From Methylobacterium oxalidis (GTDB lineage: Bacteria; Pseudomonadota; Alphaproteobacteria; Rhizobiales; Beijerinckiaceae): a stretch of DNA of 64,000 nucleotides. Both the position numbers and the translations under genes were made by a program. The DNA lies in NCBI RefSeq assembly GCF_007992195.1, contig NZ_BJZU01000003.1, positions 62,001-126,000 of the forward strand. Direction: 5' to 3'. The notes beneath the pieces were generated by a model. That model searched no databases, was not told the DNA's origin, and worked only from the letters and a program-made list of their open reading frames with translations. Positions 56,769-64,000 of the stretch are shown here, one piece after another; position 1 is the first letter of the stretch, and every line of letters starts with the position of its first letter.

Positions 56769-57048
56769 CGGCTCTCTGTCTCCCTTCGGGCTCTCCGGCC
56801 CGGAGCACGGGGTTAGGCGCCCGCCGCGTCCCTTGGCAAGACCTTCTGGAAGCGCAGACGCTTAACCGCCGTCATCCCCCGCGCGATTGCCGCACCGCGT
56901 TGACGGCGGGGTGCGGTCTCGGGCTAAAGCAACGTGACGTCGCGACGGGTGGGCGGCCTCCCGCACGGTTTGCGGCGGCGTGACCGGGCCGTCGCGGACG
57001 CGGTCCTCGCTCGGAGCCGGGACGCCTCAGGGGAGATCACGCGCTGCC

Positions 57049-58041
57049 ATGACGACGGCGGAGACACGCGCGAGCGCCGGCTCACGGCCGGTCGCCAGCC
57101 CCTCCTCCGTCGGCCTCGTCGCCGTGATCGTGGCGGCGACCGAGGGCGAGCCCCGGGCGCTCACGGTGCAGGTGCCGGGCCAGGCGGAGGGCCGCAGCGT
57201 CGGCCTGCCCGCCGGTCCGCTCGTCCCCGAGCACGCGACCCTCGAGCGCGGCCTGCGCGCCTGGGTGGAGCGCCAGACCCACCAGCGCCTCGGCTACGTC
57301 GAGCAGCTCTACACCTTCGGCGACCGGGACCGGCAGGCGGGCGGCCCGGAGGGCGTCCACTCGCTCTCGGTCGCCTATCTGGCCCTCGTGCGCGAGGTCC
57401 GCCCGGGCGGGCTCGCGGAAGCGTCCTGGCAGAACTGGTACCGCTACCTTCCTTACGAGGATTTCCGGAACGGACGCCCGAAGGCCCTCGACGCCATCGA
57501 GCCGAAGCTGCTGGCCTGGGCCGCGGAGGCGCCCGACGCGAAGCTTCGGCGCCTGCGGGAGGACCGGCTCGGCCTCACCTTCGGCCTCTGCGGCGGCTCC
57601 TGGAACGAGGAGCGCGTGCTGGAGCGCTACGAGCTCCTGTTCGAGGCCGGCCTGATCCCGGAGGCGCGGGGCAACGCGGGCTCCGCGTCGGCGGGCGACC
57701 CGACCGGCGCGCCGATGGCCTTCGACCACCGCCGCGTGCTCGCCACCGCGATCGGGCGCATGCGCGGCAAGATCAAGTACCGGCCGGTCGTGTTCGAGCT
57801 GATGCCGCCGACCTTCACGCTGTTCCAGCTCCAGCGGACCGTCGAGGCCCTGGCCGGCACGCAGCTGCACAAGCAGAATTTCCGACGCCTCGTCGCGCAG
57901 CAGGGCCTCGTCGAGGAGACGGAGGACGTCACGAGCGGCACCGCCGGCCGGCCTGCCCGGCTCGTCCGCTTCCGCCGCGAGGTGCTGCTGGAGCGCCCGG
58001 CGCCGGGGCTCCGGCTGACGCCGTCGCGCCGGCCGAACTGA
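57049..58041 (+). CDS. Nudix-domain regulator, NrtR/NAD regulator-like
   Basis: A 330-residue protein with an N-terminal Nudix-type fold (GLVAVIVAATEGEPRALTVQV, then a degenerate Nudix box GLPAGPLVPEHATLERGLRAWV) and a C-terminal winged helix (MPPTFTLFQLQRTVEALAG, HKQNFRRLV) followed by a basic tail. Lacking the catalytic Nudix glutamates, it fits NrtR-type repressors that sense ADP-ribose and control NAD genes. No NAD-synthesis genes are adjacent, so its targets must lie elsewhere. It converges with the kinase gene ten bases away. Confidence 0.75.
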   Translation: MTTAETRASAGSRPVASPSSVGLVAVIVAATEGEPRALTVQVPGQAEGRSVGLPAGPLVPEHATLERGLRAWVERQTHQRLGYVEQLYTFGDRDRQAGGPEGVHSLSVAYLALVREVRPGGLAEASWQNWYRYLPYEDFRNGRPKALDAIEPKLLAWAAEAPDAKLRRLREDRLGLTFGLCGGSWNEERVLERYELLFEAGLIPEARGNAGSASAGDPTGAPMAFDHRRVLATAIGRMRGKIKYRPVVFELMPPTFTLFQLQRTVEALAGTQLHKQNFRRLVAQQGLVEETEDVTSGTAGRPARLVRFRREVLLERPAPGLRLTPSRRPN

Positions 58042-58051
58042 GGGGCGGCCG

Positions 58052-60262
58052 TCAGCCCTCCGCCGACACCGCGTGGACCGAGCCGCCGCGCCGCTCCAGC
58101 AGGCCGGGCGGCGGCACCGGCGCCTCGATGGTGCAGACGACGCCGGTGGGCGCGAACAGGAGCTGCACCTCGCCGGCGAGTTCCCGCGCGAGGCTGCGCT
58201 CGATCAGGCGCGAGCCGAAGCCGGTGCGGGTCGGCTGCGTCACCGGCGGGCCGCCCGACTCGGTCCAGCGCAGGAACAGGCGCGTCTCGCCCTCCTCCCG
58301 CTGCACCGACCAGGTGATGCCGACCGTGCCGCCCTCCTTCGAGAGGGCGCCGTACTTGACGGCGTTGGTGCCGAGCTCGTGCAGCGCCATGGCGATCGAG
58401 AGGGCGAGCCGCGGCGGCAGGCGCAGCGCCGGACCCGAGACCGTGAAGCGCGAGCGCCCCTCCGCGGCGTCGAGGGGCCGGATCGCGTCCGCCACGACGG
58501 TGCCGAGCTCGGCCCCCTCCCAGCTCTCGCGGGTGAGCACGTCGTGGACGCGGGCGAGCGCCAGGAGCCGGGCCTCGAAGGCGGCGCGGGCGGCCTTGGC
58601 CTCCTCGCCTTCCAGTCGGCGCAGGGACTGGCCGGCGATCGACTGTACGGTGGCGAGCGTGTTCTTCACCCGGTGGTTCAGCTCGTGGATGAGCAGGATC
58701 AGGTGCTCCTCGGCGAACTTCGCGTCCGTGATGTCCACGTTGCATCCGGTGTAGCCGAGGAACGTGCCCGCGTCGTTGAGGCGGGGAACGCCCTCGCAGC
58801 GCAGCCAGCGCACGTTGCCCTCGCTGTCGACGACCCGGACCTCGGTGCGGAACGGGGCGCGGGCCTCGAACGCCTCGTTGAAGGTCGCCGCGAAGCTCTC
58901 GAGGTCGTCGGGGTAGATGATCCGCTTCCAGCCCTCGTCCTCGAGCTCCGAGGCCGGCATGCCGAACATGTGGTCGAAGTGCATGTTGGCGAAGCTGACG
59001 GTGGCCTTGTCGTCGGTCATCCAGATCAGGGCTGGCGCCGAATCCGCCATGTGGCGGAAGCGCGCCTCGCTCTCGCGCAGGTCCGAGAGGCCCCGCCGCG
59101 TGTCGGCGAGCGCCCGGTCGCGCTCCTCCTCGCGCGTGCGGATGCGCAGCGAGGCGTCGGCGAGCACGTCGGCGAGCAGGCGGATCTCGTGGACCGGCGA
59201 GGCGACGCGCGGGATCGCCTCGCCGCGGGCCAGCGCCGGCCCCGAGGCGGCGAGCAACCGCAGCGGGCGCGACACGCGCGACCACAGGTTGACGGCGAGC
59301 GCCGAGGATGTGGCGAGCACGAGCAGGCCGAACCCGCCGAAGGCCCAGATCCAGCGCCTCAGCCGCGCGTCGACGAGGGCCTGCGGGATGCTCGCGGCCA
59401 CCGTCCAGCCGGTCAGCCGGGAGCGGGCCTCGACCACGATGACGGGCCGCCGCTCCCGGTCCTTGCCCTCCCAGACGCCGGGCGTGTCGGTCTGCGTCTC
59501 GCGCAGGCTGCTGAGGCGGGGCCGCCCGACGATGGTCTCGTTCTCGGGGATCCGCGCGAGGACGGTGGTGTCGCGGTCCGAGATGCCGGTCGTCCAGCCC
59601 TCGACCACCTCCCGCTGGAGGATGGCCTGGAGCCGGTTCACGGGTGCCGAGAAGCTCAGGATGTAGGTGACCTCGCCCTCGACGAGGACCGGCACGGCGA
59701 CCGCGTAGGTGGCCTGGGCGGGGCTGCTGCCGGCGATCAGGCCCGAGACCATCGCCCGCTGCGCGCCGGAGGCGATCTCCTTGTCGAAGGGCAGCGTCGA
59801 GACGGGCAGCGGCGCGTTGCGCTTGAGGCCGGTGTTGACGACCTGCTGCCCGTCCGGCCTGCGCAGGACGATGTCGAGGTCGATCGCGTCGCGCACGAGC
59901 CGTGCCTGGGCGTCGAACGCCTCGAACTCGCCGTCCTTGAGACGCGGCGAGGTCGCCAGGGTCTGCAGCACCGAGACGAGCCCGGCCGTGTCGCGGTCGA
60001 TCGAGAGGGCGATGCCGCGCACGTTCTCCCGCGCGTCCTGCTCGAACCGGGCTCGCTCGGCCGCGGCGTAGCGCATCAGCAGGATCGCCGTGAAGATCAG
60101 GCCCGGCCCGATCAGCGCCACGACCAGGGCGACGAGGTAGACCTGCGTCGAGAATCCGCGATGGACCAGCCGGTCGAGGAACCGGCGGATCCCCGAGGGA
60201 CGTTGCGGGCGCTGCCCGACGGCGCCCGCCACGGGGTTCGCGGATTCGAGGTCCCGTCTCAC
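58052..60262 (-). CDS. HWE-family sensor histidine kinase with extracytoplasmic sensor and PAS domain
   Basis: A 736-residue membrane kinase. Membrane helices at about 40-64 and 304-326 bracket a periplasmic Cache-like sensor; a HAMP-like linker and a PAS domain (~395-515) follow. The kinase core is HWE type: the phosphoacceptor His530 lies in ELNHRVKNTLATVQ, with MALHELGTNAVKYGALS as the N-box and GFGSRLIERSL as the G-box. HWE kinases usually signal stress or light through a response regulator, but no receiver gene is near. Its ligand is unknown. Confidence 0.9.
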   Translation of the reverse strand: MRRDLESANPVAGAVGQRPQRPSGIRRFLDRLVHRGFSTQVYLVALVVALIGPGLIFTAILLMRYAAAERARFEQDARENVRGIALSIDRDTAGLVSVLQTLATSPRLKDGEFEAFDAQARLVRDAIDLDIVLRRPDGQQVVNTGLKRNAPLPVSTLPFDKEIASGAQRAMVSGLIAGSSPAQATYAVAVPVLVEGEVTYILSFSAPVNRLQAILQREVVEGWTTGISDRDTTVLARIPENETIVGRPRLSSLRETQTDTPGVWEGKDRERRPVIVVEARSRLTGWTVAASIPQALVDARLRRWIWAFGGFGLLVLATSSALAVNLWSRVSRPLRLLAASGPALARGEAIPRVASPVHEIRLLADVLADASLRIRTREEERDRALADTRRGLSDLRESEARFRHMADSAPALIWMTDDKATVSFANMHFDHMFGMPASELEDEGWKRIIYPDDLESFAATFNEAFEARAPFRTEVRVVDSEGNVRWLRCEGVPRLNDAGTFLGYTGCNVDITDAKFAEEHLILLIHELNHRVKNTLATVQSIAGQSLRRLEGEEAKAARAAFEARLLALARVHDVLTRESWEGAELGTVVADAIRPLDAAEGRSRFTVSGPALRLPPRLALSIAMALHELGTNAVKYGALSKEGGTVGITWSVQREEGETRLFLRWTESGGPPVTQPTRTGFGSRLIERSLARELAGEVQLLFAPTGVVCTIEAPVPPPGLLERRGGSVHAVSAEG

Positions 60263-60332
60263 GCCGGCACCCGCTCGCCGCCCCCAGCGGCGATCCGCGC
60301 GAGGGCCGGGGCCGGCCGCTGTCGGTGATCGG

Positions 60333-60635
60333 TCATGAGCGGTCGATATGGCCGAGATCGCGGGCGGGATCGAGGCGGTCCCGCACGCGCTGCTTCAGGG
60401 TCTTGATGTCCGGAAAGCCGCCGTCGCGCGTGCGCTCCCAGATCGCCTCCGGGCCGACGACGATCTCGAACACGCCGCCGGTTCCGGGAACCAGCGCGAC
60501 CTCGCCGAGATCGTCGCGGAAGGTCGAGAGCAGTTCCTGCGCCATCCAGGCGGCGCGCAGGAGCCAGTTGCACTGCGTGCAGTAGCTGATGGCGATCCGC
60601 GGCTTGGGCAAGGCGACGTCGGGCGTTCCGTCCAT
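60333..60635 (-). CDS. SelT/SelW/SelH-family protein with CxxC motif
   Basis: A 100-residue thioredoxin-like protein of the Rdx family. The redox motif is CTQC in RIAISYCTQCNWLLRAAWMA, with Cys where the animal selenoproteins have selenocysteine. The second half (ALVPGTGGVFEIVVG, DIKTLKQRVRDRLDP) is the standard family continuation. The start at 60635 was chosen because family members begin shortly before the CxxC strand; an upstream ATG at 60671 would add 12 residues. Role in redox protection is presumed from the family only. Confidence 0.85.
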   Translation of the reverse strand: MDGTPDVALPKPRIAISYCTQCNWLLRAAWMAQELLSTFRDDLGEVALVPGTGGVFEIVVGPEAIWERTRDGGFPDIKTLKQRVRDRLDPARDLGHIDRS

Positions 60636-60726
60636 GGCCCGCACAGCGCACCGCCGCCGCTCCGTTGTCAACCGCCGGGCGCCCGCCGGACCAACCGCCG
60701 CGTGTAGCCCACCCGGCCCGGTACGC

Positions 60727-61485
60727 TCACAGGAGGAGGCTCTGCGCCGCGGCCTCCGGCTGCCGGGCGGCGCGGGTCGCCTGCTCGTGGCGGGCTGTGA
60801 AGCGGACGTCCGCGTCGAAGCCGCCGCGCTTGAGCACCCAGGCCAGGTAGTCGTCGCTCATCGTCGCCCAGCGGCGTCCGCGGTGCTCGCCGAACGTGAC
60901 CCTGGGCAGCAGAGCGGGCTCGCGCGTCCAGGCGATCAGCGTCTCGACGGACGCTTCCCGCAGCATCTCGCGCAGGAGATGCGCGGTGACGTAGGCGTCG
61001 GGCCCCGCCCGGTGCGCGGGCAGTCCCGCCCTGTGGTCGAGCCCCTCCGGCCGGCGGGCGTAGCGCAGGGCCTGGTTGGCGTGGGAGGGCTCGTTCGGCC
61101 ACAGGCGCAGCGCACACTTGTAGGTGCAGATCCAGGGACGGCGACCGGTCAGCGCGTCGCGGCACCAGCGCCGCTCGAAGGCGGCCCGGTGGGCGGCGAG
61201 GGCCGCGAGCGGGCGTCCCGCCGGCCGCAGCACGCCGGGGGCCGCCGCGAGCCAGGTCGGCGCGCCCGCGACGTCCGCGTCGAGGATGTGGTGCACGGCC
61301 TGCGTGCGGGCCGGGATCGGACGCTCCGGGTCGACGTAGCGGGCGCCGCGCTCCGATCCGACCCGCCAGGCGCCGTCGACCCGCTCCACGTCCTGCCAGC
61401 CGATCTCCACCACGCCGTCGCTGCCGGCGCGCGAGCCGGTCGTCTCCAGATCGACGACGCGGATGATGTGGGGGTCGGGCGGCAT
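60727..61485 (-). CDS. DEDDh 3'-5' exonuclease, DnaQ/ExoX-like
   Basis: A 252-residue nuclease. The first exonuclease motif is VDLETTG (Asp12, Glu14), the second lies in the helix after HHILDADVAGAP, and the third, HRAGPDAYVTAHLL, gives the DEDDh His and Asp. A C-terminal ~80-residue stretch (FGEHRGRRWATMSDDYLAWVL) is the accessory domain common in ExoX-type exonucleases. It is probably involved in DNA repair or RNA turnover; a proofreading role is unlikely without a polymerase subunit nearby. Confidence 0.88.
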   Translation of the reverse strand: MPPDPHIIRVVDLETTGSRAGSDGVVEIGWQDVERVDGAWRVGSERGARYVDPERPIPARTQAVHHILDADVAGAPTWLAAAPGVLRPAGRPLAALAAHRAAFERRWCRDALTGRRPWICTYKCALRLWPNEPSHANQALRYARRPEGLDHRAGLPAHRAGPDAYVTAHLLREMLREASVETLIAWTREPALLPRVTFGEHRGRRWATMSDDYLAWVLKRGGFDADVRFTARHEQATRAARQPEAAAQSLLL

Positions 61486-61615
61486 CCGGGCCGATATGGC
61501 GCCCGGCGCGGCGCTGGGAACGCCGCGGCCTTTTCTCGGGGCGGCGGGTGCCTATCTGTCGCAGGGCGGCAAGGCCAAGCTCGGCCGCCCGGTCGCCCGC
61601 GCGAGGAGAGTCACG

Positions 61616-62251
61616 ATGTCGTCAGGCCCGAGCGGCGAGGCCGTCGCCCGCACCCCCGTCCTGGCGCGCATCCTCGGCGCGATCGCGGCGATGCTCCTGG
61701 CCACCTGCCTGTCGGGCTGCGGCGCGATCAACCGCGTGCCGACCCTGCAGGAGCAGGCCAAGTCCGCCTGGAGCGAGGTGCAGAACCAGTACCAGCGCCG
61801 CGCCGACCTGATCCCGAACCTCGTCGAGACCGTGAAGGGCTACGCCCAGCAGGAGAAGGACGTGCTGACCAGCGTGGTCGAGGCGCGGGCGAAGGCGACC
61901 AGCGTCAAGGTCGACGCCTCGACGGTGAGCGACCCGCAGAAGTTCAAGGAATTTCAAGACGCGCAGAACCAACTCTCGGGCGCGCTCGGCCGGCTCCTCG
62001 TCACGGTGGAGCGCTACCCCGACCTGAAGTCGAACCAGAACTTCCTGGCCCTGCAATCGCAGCTCGAGGGCACCGAGAACCGCATCGCCGTGTCCCGGCG
62101 CGACTACATCCAGGCCGTGCAGGAGTACAACACCGAGGTCCGCACCATCCCGGGCCGCTGGATCGCGGCCTTCCTCTATCCCGACGCCAAGCCGATGGAG
62201 ACCTTCACGGCGACGCCCGGGGCCGAGCGGCCGCCGAACGTGAAGTTCTAG
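61616..62251 (+). CDS. LemA family protein
   Basis: A 211-residue membrane-anchored helical protein. The ATG at 61616 follows AGGAGA. A hydrophobic N-terminal segment with a possible lipobox (LSGC) is followed by the LemA core: AWSEVQNQYQRRADLIPNLVE, VKGYAQQEKDVLTSVVEARAKA and ALQSQLEGTENRIAVSRRDY. LemA proteins occur in many bacteria with TPM-domain genes and are thought to act in envelope homeostasis, but no reaction is known. It is first in an operon with two TPM genes. Confidence 0.93.
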   Translation: MSSGPSGEAVARTPVLARILGAIAAMLLATCLSGCGAINRVPTLQEQAKSAWSEVQNQYQRRADLIPNLVETVKGYAQQEKDVLTSVVEARAKATSVKVDASTVSDPQKFKEFQDAQNQLSGALGRLLVTVERYPDLKSNQNFLALQSQLEGTENRIAVSRRDYIQAVQEYNTEVRTIPGRWIAAFLYPDAKPMETFTATPGAERPPNVKF

Positions 62252-62262
62252 GGACGCCGGCC

Positions 62263-63033
62263 GTGTGGCGCGCCGGGCGCGGGCTCGCCCTGTGCGTGCT
62301 GTTTCTCGCCTGCCTGCCGCTCCTGCGCTGGCCTGCGCTCGGCGCCGAGCTCGACTTCCCGGCGCTGAGCGGCCGCGTGGTGGACGCAGCCGGGATCCTC
62401 GGGCCTGAGGCGCGCACGAAGCTCGAGGAGAAGCTGAAGGCCTACGAGGACAAGACCTCGAATCAGGTCGTCGTCGCCACCGTGCCGGGGCTCCAGGGCA
62501 CGACGATCGAGGACTACGCGAACCGCCTGTTCCGGCACTGGCAGCTCGGGCAGAAGAAGGCGAACAACGGCGTACTCCTGGTTGTGGCGCCGAACGAGCG
62601 CAAGGTCCGGATCGAGGTCGGCTACGGGCTGGAGGGGGCGCTGACCGACGCGCTCTCCAAGGTGATCATCACCACGGCGATGGCCCCGCGCTTCAAGACC
62701 GGCGACTTCGCGGGCGGCATCGAGGCCGGAGTCGACGCCGTGCTGTCGATCCTGTCGGGCGACGCCGAGGAGTGGCACCGCCGGGCCGAGGTGCGCGGCG
62801 ACGAGACGAGCCCCGTCGAGATCGTGATGTTCGTCATCATCCTCCTCGTGATCATCTTCCTCGTCTCGCGCATGGGGCGCGGGCGGCGCGGCGGCTTCAT
62901 CATCGTCCCCGGCCCCGCCCCGGGCGGGTTCGGCGGCGGCTGGAGCGGCGGCGTCTCGGGAGGTCCCTCCGGCGGCGGCTTCTCGGGCGGCGGGGGCTCC
63001 TCGGGCGGGGGAGGCGCATCCGGTGACTGGTAG
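62263..63033 (+). CDS. TPM-domain (YgcG-type) membrane protein
   Basis: A 256-residue protein starting with GTG 11 bases after lemA. It has a signal peptide, then a TPM domain (about residues 30-160: FPALSGRVVDAAGILGPEAR, SNQVVVATVPGL, NNGVLLVVAPNERKVRIEVGYGLEG), one membrane helix (EIVMFVIILLVIIFLV) and a Gly/Ser-rich tail ending GGASGDW. This is the standard YgcG layout. TPM domains may act as acid phosphatases or repair factors in plastids; in bacteria the role is unknown. Confidence 0.92.
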   Translation: MWRAGRGLALCVLFLACLPLLRWPALGAELDFPALSGRVVDAAGILGPEARTKLEEKLKAYEDKTSNQVVVATVPGLQGTTIEDYANRLFRHWQLGQKKANNGVLLVVAPNERKVRIEVGYGLEGALTDALSKVIITTAMAPRFKTGDFAGGIEAGVDAVLSILSGDAEEWHRRAEVRGDETSPVEIVMFVIILLVIIFLVSRMGRGRRGGFIIVPGPAPGGFGGGWSGGVSGGPSGGGFSGGGGSSGGGGASGDW

Positions 63034-63655
63034 GGTGACGGAGACGCTCCCGCCCGCGGCGCTGGCACGGATCGCGGAGGCCGTCGGGGTGGCCGAGCGC
63101 GGCACGGCGGGCGAGATCGTCGTGATGGTCAGCGATCACGCGGGGCTGTACCGCTCGACCGTGATGGTCGGCGCACTCGTGGCGGCGTTGGTCCTGCCCT
63201 GGCCGCTGATCCTGCTGACGGGTTGGAGCGCCGCCAGCATCGCGCTGGCGCAAGGGCTTCTCGTCCTCGCATTCCTGGCCGCGACGCTCGATCCGGGCCT
63301 GCGGATGCGCCTCGTGCCGCGGCGGGTGGCGCGGGCACGGGCGCGCGAGGCGGCGCAGCGCGCCTTCCGCCAGCGGGGCCTCAGCCGGACGCGCGGGCGC
63401 ACCGGCGTGCTGATCTTCCTGGCGCTGGCCGAGCACCACGCCGAGATCGTGGCCGACGAGGGCGTCCTGCGCGCGGCCGGGCCCGACCCCTGGAACGGCG
63501 CCATCGCCGGGCTCCTCGACGCCCTGCGCCGGGGGGAGACCGAGGCCGGGCTCGTCGCCGCCGTGCGCGCGGTCGGCGCGATCCTGGCGGAAGCCTGCCC
63601 GCCGGTCGCCGGCGACGTGGACGAGTTGCCGAACCGCGTCATCGTCGAGGAGTGA
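63023..63655 (+). CDS. Second TPM-domain protein
   Basis: A 210-residue protein that overlaps the previous gene by 11 bases; GTG at 63023 has GGAGG at good spacing. It starts with a TPM-like segment (IAEAVGVAERGTAGEIVVMVSDHAG), has two membrane helices (VGALVAALVLPWPLILL and ALAQGLLVLAFLAA), and a C-terminal part with TGVLIFLALAEHHAEIVADEG, the second TPM half. Such split TPM proteins (YcfA/DUF1517-like) follow YgcG genes in LemA operons. It likely works with the two upstream proteins at the membrane. Confidence 0.88.
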   Translation: MTGRVTETLPPAALARIAEAVGVAERGTAGEIVVMVSDHAGLYRSTVMVGALVAALVLPWPLILLTGWSAASIALAQGLLVLAFLAATLDPGLRMRLVPRRVARARAREAAQRAFRQRGLSRTRGRTGVLIFLALAEHHAEIVADEGVLRAAGPDPWNGAIAGLLDALRRGETEAGLVAAVRAVGAILAEACPPVAGDVDELPNRVIVEE

Positions 63656-63805
63656 GGCGAGGTCGGTTTTCGCAAGACGATCCGGATTATGACGGGGCAC
63701 CGGTGCAATCGCCCCGGAACCAACATAATCCTGCGGCCGAAACGCCCAGGTCCCCGCCTAATTCATCGGCGGCGGCCCCCGCGTTCGAGGAGCATTCGAC
63801 CGGCC

Positions 63806-64000
63806 ATGGACAGTCTCGAAGTCACGAAGGCGCCCGCCGGGTCGCGGGAGCCGCTGATTTCGGCCCTGGCTTCGGGCTTTGTCCCGGGTTTGGCGCGCCT
63901 CGGCTCGGGCCTCGCCCGGCGGCTCGACGCCCTGCCGCCGCCGCTCGGCCGCGCGCTGCACCGGCTCCGCACCCGCGGCGAGCGCAGGCGGCTCCACGCC
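63806..64000 (+). CDS. N-terminal part of an unidentified protein
   Basis: An ATG at 63806, with GAGGAG upstream at long spacing, opens a frame that runs to the window end (65 codons). The visible part starts MDSLEVTKAPAGSREPL and is basic and Leu/Arg-rich, with an amphipathic helix but no membrane segment or motif I recognise. Being cut by the window edge, it could also be non-coding. Confidence 0.4.
   Translation, partial: MDSLEVTKAPAGSREPLISALASGFVPGLARLGSGLARRLDALPPPLGRALHRLRTRGERRRLHA

Noticed and set aside
56769-57048. A TPP riboswitch before thiE
   Set aside because: The conserved thi-box words (CTGAGA and the ACCTGATCTGG-type segment) are not found on the minus strand here.
63758-63997. 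A 79-codon minus-strand frame at the window end
   Set aside because: Overlaps the plus-strand partial gene and has a Pro/Arg/Ala-rich shadow-like composition.

Overview
The window is high-GC DNA with a gene set typical of an alphaproteobacterium of the order Hyphomicrobiales, most likely Methylobacterium or a close relative. The indicators are a long-form acyl-CoA dehydrogenase that looks like methylsuccinyl-CoA dehydrogenase of the ethylmalonyl-CoA pathway (glyoxylate regeneration in serine-cycle methylotrophs), an NdvA/ChvA-type glucan exporter, a pal-ybgF-tilS-ftsH-glmM gene train, a DUF1489 gene, an HWE-family sensor kinase, a ROSE-like RNA thermometer before an hsp20 gene, and a very large Growth-Pole-Ring-like protein. 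I see no rRNA, tRNA, CRISPR array, insertion sequence, phage gene or integrase. It reads as ordinary chromosome backbone.

Layout. 0-5.7 kb: tail of a small protein, methylsuccinyl-CoA dehydrogenase, a DMT exporter, a LuxR-type regulator and a YihY membrane protein. 5.8-13 kb: envelope and motility genes (glucan ABC exporter, MotA/MotB stator, CAP-domain lipoprotein, large MscS channel). 13.4-17.4 kb: an HNH nuclease, two outer-membrane beta-barrel genes separated by a region holding a perfect 30-bp palindrome, and two small genes. 17.4-23.7 kb: the minus-strand train pal, ybgF, tilS, ftsH, glmM, without tolB beside pal. 23.9-28.4 kb: divergent WcbI and GSCFA genes, hemC, a small monooxygenase-like gene and a Kdo hydroxylase. 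28.5-33.6 kb: small genes, hsp20 with a heat-shock-type promoter and RNA thermometer, a lysophospholipase-like hydrolase, SixA phosphatase, aldo/keto reductase and a MoxR ATPase. 33.7-40.4 kb: two translationally coupled membrane proteins of unknown role, a KefB-type antiporter, the VWA partner expected for MoxR, an adrenodoxin-type ferredoxin and an Hpt protein.

40.7-47.4 kb is one gene of 2238 codons, the most notable item. It has two N-terminal membrane segments, then about 1,750 residues dominated by 11-residue repeats (114 units read directly in two unbroken runs), a Pro/Ala linker and a C-terminal domain. By size, layout and composition it matches the apolipoprotein-like Growth Pole Ring / RgsE proteins that organise polar growth in Hyphomicrobiales.

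47.4-64 kb: DUF1489, a CheZ-like phosphatase, an MFS transporter, a four-gene Mla-type lipid-transport operon with a STAS-permease fusion, a cupin-type XRE regulator with a likely operator, thiE-thiD, an NrtR-like regulator, an HWE histidine kinase, a SelW-like protein, a DEDDh exonuclease, a LemA-TPM-TPM operon and the start of an unidentified gene.

A large share of the genes concerns the cell envelope: glucan export, Tol-Pal, Mla, Kdo modification, outer-membrane barrels, MscS, capsule-type genes and polar growth. Assignments come from reading motifs, lengths and gene order by eye; no database search was run.
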